Made by a program: the position numbers and the translations under genes
Source of the DNA: Channa striata
Lineage: Eukaryota; Chordata; Actinopteri; Anabantiformes; Channidae
Assembly: GCA_033026295.1 (NCBI GenBank)
Contig: CM065176.1
Coordinates: 9,527,945-9,591,944, forward strand
DNA: 64,000 bases
Direction: 5' to 3'
The notes under the pieces: model-generated
What the model saw: the letters and a program-made list of their open reading frames with translations, nothing else
What the model was told of the DNA's origin: nothing
The model's database searches: none
Shown here: piece by piece, positions 57,873-64,000 of the stretch
How the letters are laid out: the number at the start of each line of letters is the position of its first letter
Position numbering within the stretch: position 1 is the stretch's first letter

Positions 57873-60800
57873 TTTAAAATGATTAACTTCAGATCACTAA
57901 AGATCAATAAAAGCAACTGTTATAAATAAATGTAAACTGATGCTGCTTCTTAATATCATGATTATTTTGAACATTAAAGAGCAATATTTAATAGTCAGAT
58001 AATTTAACGGGTGATATTTCCTGGAGAAAACTAGAAAGTTCACTTACAATTTGTTTACTTAATCTGACTTTTCATATCCACTCATGAATATGAAGGATCT
58101 GATACTGGCCTCAATATTTGTACAGTCTTAGCTACAACCCTGTTCCGTTTGCATTTTAACCTATAGACACTCCAACAGACCAGAATGCATTGCAGCCACA
58201 AGTCATATCGGAAGAAGAGGTGTGACTCTTGAGGTTTTCTCCACTGAAAACTCTCTTGCTGTTACTGACATTGTTACCTTCATCATTATGAATTGAAGCA
58301 CAGCCAGGGGAATGCTGAAAGGCATTCTGGAAAATGTGGGAAAGCAAGTTGTAGATGAGACAGATTGAGGCAAAGTGGCCATATTTGTTGTCATGTAATA
58401 ATCTTTATCAGATTTTTTTAAAAACCCATTGCAGATTGTAAGAATCTAAATGTCATTTTTTATTCCAAACCACAAAGCAGCATGTCCATGTTTCTGTAAT
58501 TTCACAACAGTCAGCAGTGATCAGCATAGGCCAGTGTATACATCCATATACCCAAGGATAATTACTGTATGTCTTCCAGTAAAAGCATATGTTTATTCCA
58601 TAGGAACGCTGGCATGTCAAAAGCAGAGTGCATTTATTTCTGTCACATCAACCGAATCTACTCTGTGTTTATGCAGCTGATGGCTCTGCATTTGTCATGT
58701 CCCAGAGAAACACACACAGTGGTTCTCAGAAGACTGAAATAATAGAAGTTCAGCTCCCCACAGTCACCTCAGACATGTGCACACCCCCACACTTTAGTGT
58801 ACTATAGCCACAGATTAGCCCAAAATACCAGAGAGTTTAAAATATGATGAATAATCCCTAAAGAAATAGTTTGTCATTTTGGGAAATGTGCATATTTTCA
58901 CTGCGGTAAACAAAATGCTTCACTAATCTCAGCATGAGGACAAGAAACTGTGGGAAGCAACTGCTCTTCTTGCTGCACCTCACCGTGCTCTGCACCGCTC
59001 CTCAGGTGTTAGTGATCCTCAAATTACAATACATAACAAGCTGCAAAACTTACTAATCAAGCTGAAATAGTTTTAATCCTTTGACTGGTTAGAAGGGCAA
59101 GCCCCACTCCACGGTAATGACTGATATGCTGAAGCTGAAGTGAGTTTAACAAAAAGTAGGAAAACTGGGAGCCGTCCCATCCATCCTGAAGAACTCATCT
59201 AAGCTGTTCTCAAATAGGACTTAAATGCTGCTCTGGGCAGATAAGAGCTCCTCTTCACAGTGATTCACTGAGGGACTGACAAGCTCTGCGTGGTGCTGGC
59301 CTGCTGCTTGATTTGGGGAAATGATGTCCTGATATGACAATATTATCAGCTGAAAATTATCACACACACACAAACACACACAGAGAGGCTGACTGCCACC
59401 GCAGATGGTTTTTGTCACAAGGAAAAGAACCTATTAACAAAGTTGCTGCCGGCAGGTCCTCTGACTGTCATTTTGTATTTGTGTGATTAAACAACAGGTG
59501 AGATTATGCAGGCAGAGCTGGATTAGCATAATGCTGCTTATCACTAGTGCCGGCCACAATGAGACAGGATTTTCGAAGTAATCTGGAAACTTTCTCCGTA
59601 AGTTGGTAAAAGTCCTTTACCTGTGTGTCGGTACGTTCGCTCTCCTTTCACCAACTGTGAATTCAGAAATATCTTTACGTGCCTTGACATGCAGCTTTCG
59701 CTATCACTTTTCTAATAGTGCCAAGACAATTTCTTTGAATTCGGCTCAGCATTGCACTTACTTCAAAGTGGGGAGACAAGTCAAAAGCTTGTTTACCTGT
59801 ATATTTTTCATCATTTCCAGCCAGGCTGGATGTTATTTAAGCAGGATAAATTCCCTCTATATAACAACAGGGCTTCAGAGCTGCAAAAACACAGTGCAGT
59901 AGATACTGATGCTTTAGATGCTTCACCTAACTAATCCACTTGCTGGTACTTGTTTGCTCAGACTCTTCTTCCTGCTATAATAAGACATTGCTTGTCTGGG
60001 TCTCATCTGTCACCCACAGCTTCTCTTATGGATTTTCCTGTTTTGATCCTTGCCATCTGTGCCTCTTTTTCTCTCTCTGCTTTTCTTCCAAAGTCGACAT
60101 GATGAACAATTCATTCTTAGCCAGGACTTCAGTGTATTTGGCTGCTTAGTAATTGTTCATTACATTACTCTGGCCTGTCACTCTATATTGTTTATATTAT
60201 AAGAGCTAATACAGAATATTGAAAAAGGAAGAAAGGTAAAGCTGAACTTGCCATCTGTTATTAAGCCAGAAGACTTTGTCAATAGGGAAATTAATTTCTC
60301 CCAAAGACTGAAAGCTCGCTCAATGTTATCATCCAGTGGATAAAGAAATTATGAAGTTTTTCCACTGATGGTAAACAGGAAGCGAATTCGGAGTGATTTT
60401 AAAACAATAAGTGAACATTTTCCTGGGTTGTAACTGTCAGGCTTACTATAAGGTAAAACTCAATTTAGTGTAAAAGGTCAAGCGTGAAAATTAGTCCAAG
60501 CTGCAGGTCCAGCAGTGTTTTCTCGGCTGACATCACAGAAATGTGTACAAACTGGCCCTGATTGTAATATTATATAATTTTTCTTAAAAAAAATAAATAA
60601 CAAGACAAATTTCAAACAACTTAAACTCTACTTCTAATTTTGTGAGTTTATAGTGTATAGATGCTGCAGTCGTGCTTAGGTTCTCAGTACAAGCTGCATT
60701 TATCAACATATATATCAAAGAGCCACACAACTTTCTCCACAACCTTCTTAGGTGCCTAGGAATAAAATGACTGCTAGAGAAAAAATTACACCAACTACTG

Positions 60801-63296
60801 TCATTGCTGCAAGCTGGGTGCAGAATTAATGTATATTATTTTCCTCTTCATCAACTGGAGCAAACTTTGCAGGAGCTTTAATGCTGGATCAGGCTCCATG
60901 TCATATCAGCGTTCCTCATCCCCACCGCCAAGCCTTGCTTCCAGGCAATGTGTGACTGTGAATGTCCCTCTCTGTGCACACAAATAAGTCTGTTGCTGCT
61001 TTAAATGGGTATGCTGCTGCGTAAGGGTTTCCCTAGCACAGTTATATCTAACTCCCAGACATAATGGGGACTGGTCTCCGTTGGTACAGAGTGGTACCAT
61101 TGCAGACGGCAGTCATTCCTGTCTGCCTGCCTTCCCCACAGCATGTGTGCGCCAGGCACCGGTCTCGCACATCAATGTCAGCTGTAGAGTAAAGAACAAA
61201 AGACCTGAGAATGAAATGGGACTTGCACTCTCTCGCCCCTGCGAAGCCCTTCTGTAAAAGCACGAGGCTACATAGTACAAGAGCAGTAAAGTGTCACTGT
61301 TATAATAGCACTCACATCATACTCTGAACAAGTGCACCACTTATTATGGTTTTCACACACATCTGTATCTGGGAGGTCTCACTTAAAGCTAAAGGGGAAA
61401 TGTAGGGCCAGACATCTTATTCTGCAGTTTGAACACAAGGTTTTTAAGTTAAAATCCTCTGTCACTTAAACAGGTCACGCTTTGATCTGGTGGTTTCTGA
61501 GCTATGTGTTACACTGCAGTAATTTACTAATTTTTGTGTACATTTGGTGATGTTCTGCATTTTTACGAATGTCTTTTGACAAAATTACAAGCAGTGTGGA
61601 TTAGTGATGGTAATAGGAAAATCTATTTTCCAGGTAAGAAAAGGTGAGCGTGAATAGAGAAGCATGTCTCTGAGCATCATGCCCTGTTCTTCAAATTACA
61701 GTGTTGTATTTCATTTGAGCTACTGGCAATAACTCCACAAACATGCAAGTTGTGGCTGCACTGACTTTATACTGTGGCTGCTAACAGTGGAAAATTTGGT
61801 TTGCTCTGACAGCTCTATGCTGGATTTCCTTCTGTACGACTGATCTATTGAATGAAAATTAAAACCTTAACCTTAACAAAGAAAAGCTCTTGTTTTTTGT
61901 TAGGAAGGAAATAGAAGCACACTGTTATTTTCTGCCATGTATTTATATAAGGGACTAAACAATGCACATAAAAAATACAAATAGCTTATATTATCAACAG
62001 CCTTTCTTTTTTCTGTAGGAATGTCACTACATATGGACACACAGGCGTTAGTGTTTCCGATAGTCATCTTTATGAAACTATAACAAATGAGAATGCTCAA
62101 AACGTATTAATCAAGAAAAAATATGTGACGTTCTCTTGTTTATAAAAAATAACCGATTTTAAAACTGTGAAGCATTGAAACCTTTTTGAAAATCAGGACA
62201 TGTACCTTTCTGTCAACGTTAATAAGGAAAAAAAGGCTAATATCTTAGGGTATGTTCTTCCAGAGAACTTTGAGGTGACTTATAAATCTATCAACCAGAT
62301 CAGCTCTGCCCAGACATGCAAGTCCTTGCACAGCTAAGTGTGATTAGAAACGTGTCCTCAAGTCTGTTTGTGTCCCTGGGCACTGGATATCACATTCCAC
62401 TAGACACTGTCTATAACATGCACATGTCCTTAAGGAAATCAAAGAATCACTGTGTTCCTGCGTCTAGTGGGAGCCATAAGAAATATCCCATCATATGGAG
62501 TAGTTTCCTGTTCTGACAGAATACCATAGCTGAAGGAGGGAAACCCAACACCCACCTGCACATAACACTGAGTCAGACATGGTGAGAGGAGCCCCTGACA
62601 TCTTGAAGTATGTGTATGTGTGAGTGAGTATGTAAATGTGTGTTGGGTTTGTGTGTGGGAGGCTGGCCATATGTTAGATGTGCCAATGCGGAACTGAGCT
62701 GCAGTAGGTGTGAATAGAAAATGTAGCCTGGGATAATTATGGATCCTGTGTTATGGACAGACGTATCAACTTATGAAACAAGCAACAGCATTCTTCTTCC
62801 ACTTGTTTGAATAAACTGAGGAACTACAAATAAATACTTCCATGAATAATATGTAACATTTGGTGTAAACATAATGTTATATAGCACATAAACTTAGAAC
62901 TACAGAGCCTACATGCTGGACTGCTCACATACTTATTTGCATTTTACTACACGCCATTTATTTACAATTTATGAATCTTACTAGTAGTAAATTTAGGACT
63001 AGCGTGACTGAACAAATGTCCAGAAGCTGTGGCTTGTTGAAATTGTCTCTTCTTGTTTGAAGTTAGTGCTTCAGGCAAAGAAAAGATCTGACAAATAATC
63101 CCCTGTTTCAACTTCTCTCGGTATATCAAACAAGGTGTAATGGTGATTAATGATGATTAATGTGTGATCTTGAACATTACTTGTAAGCAGATATTGTTTC
63201 CTTTGAACAGAGAAAGTCTAGATGTTTCTCCCAGTCTTTATTACTATTATTTATTATTTATTACTATATCTTTAACCTTGTGCAGAACATAAAAAT

Positions 63297-63357
<61 letters not shown>

Positions 63358-64000
63358 TTATTTAGCACATTACTAAGGTACCTAATAAAAGCAAAAAAGT
63401 CCAACAAAGGATACATGACTAAAAGGCAATTGAGCTGTGATGAAAAGGTGCAACAGAGACATTTATAAAGGCCCACTGACAAAGCTGGGCTACCTGTGTT
63501 AGCATAATATGGAAAAATCACCTCAGTTGCCCCCACTTGGCAGAGAGAGAGAAGTGGAGAATGGATGGAGTGATACAGAGGTTCATTTTGGCAGACAGTG
63601 GGCCAGTTAAGGTCAACCCACCCTCGGGCTGACTGGCTGTTTGATGGTACTGCGAAGACAACAAATGATGCGCTTGTGTCTTAGCCTTATCTGTCACCGC
63701 AGATCTAGGGTATGTTGAGGTTTAGAAGTCCTGGAATGTCATAATAAGAAATGTGGTGGAGGGTGAAATCTCCCCCATTATGGAACTTCCTGTTATAACC
63801 CAACCAGTCATCCTCAAATGCCGGAGCACTTACTTGGTAGGTGCATTAAAGTGAACCACAACAGTAAGGTGGTGTGCCACTAAAGCCAAAGAAGGAGTTA
63901 AATTTTAAAAAATGACACTACAAAACTCTACTCACATTGGATGTGGACATCTGACTCACTGCTATTGTGAAAAGATTAATACTAGCCACTTCCAAAGTTT
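57873..64000 (-). other. abtb3: abtb3 intron to window edge
   Basis: AT-rich intron. It contains a possible degenerate repeat at 58865-58935 (TTTGTCATTTTGGGAAATG, a common fish-repeat start), a CA-rich stretch at 59362-59384 and the long CA microsatellite at 63298-63354. No gene or RNA recognised. Confidence 0.6.
63298..63354. repeat. (CA)28 microsatellite
   Basis: An uninterrupted run of about 28 CA units, the longest in the window and probably polymorphic. Confidence 0.97.

Larger units (their letters stand above)
21203..64000 (-). other. abtb3: Large upstream abtb3 intron (partial)
   Basis: From the acceptor at 21204-21203 to the window edge no further abtb3 exon is recognisable, so this intron is at least 42.8 kb. 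That fits the family, where a long first exon is followed by a very large intron. Transposons and repeats inside it are listed separately. Nested genes cannot be excluded, but none is supported. Confidence 0.75.

Noticed and set aside
63298..63354. Regular repeat that could suggest a CRISPR-like array
   Set aside because: It is a simple (CA)n microsatellite with no spacers, in a vertebrate genome.

Overview
This is a piece of a vertebrate, almost certainly teleost fish, nuclear genome. It is intron-rich and low in coding density, and it carries CA/TA microsatellites and remnants of transposon families typical of fish (Tc1-like, hAT, BEL/Pao, Ty3/gypsy, a CR1/L2-like LINE). There is no bacterial gene organisation, no operon, no CRISPR array and no rRNA or tRNA that I could recognise.

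The one host gene I can support runs on the minus strand and crosses both window edges. Six consecutive coding exons (21050-21202, 6216-6420, 3707-3859, 3246-3411, 2614-2703, 756-857; 869 bp in total) have AG/GT borders and agreeing phases. Together they form one uninterrupted reading frame of about 290 codons. The protein matches the middle of ABTB3 (BTBD11), an ankyrin-repeat and BTB-domain protein, from the region before the ankyrin repeats into the second repeat. The long first exon lies upstream (above 64000). The later ankyrin repeats and the BTB domain lie below position 1. At least 42.8 kb of the upstream intron (21203-64000) is in the window, and the next intron (6421-21049) is 14.6 kb.

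Most other recognisable content is mobile DNA inside these introns. (1) 10067-17128 holds a BEL/Pao LTR retrotransposon on the plus strand, antisense to the host gene. Its two LTRs are identical over all 514 comparable bases. Its gag-pol frame is broken five times, always in the direction of one missing base. A 100-N assembly gap covers the start of the 5' LTR. (2) 39156-44867 holds an old, decayed Ty3/gypsy element on the plus strand. It has a MYND-type zinc finger in the gag region, lacks reverse transcriptase, and has a 5'-truncated LINE (minus strand, 39458-40495) inserted at its 5' LTR. (3) Three Tc1-like transposase fossils lie at 18895-19480, 20725-20920 and 57481-57872. (4) A hAT terminal fragment directly follows the BEL element. 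(5) Several short dispersed teleost repeats are also present.

The rest (notably 23.4-39.1 kb and 44.9-64 kb) is intronic sequence in which I see no gene. Many short open frames occur there, but none shows a recognisable domain or a convincing exon structure. I did not find a new enzymatic or defence system. The observations most worth checking are the apparently very young BEL/Pao insertion with its same-direction frameshifts, the MYND finger in the gypsy gag, and two stretches that might be conserved non-coding elements.
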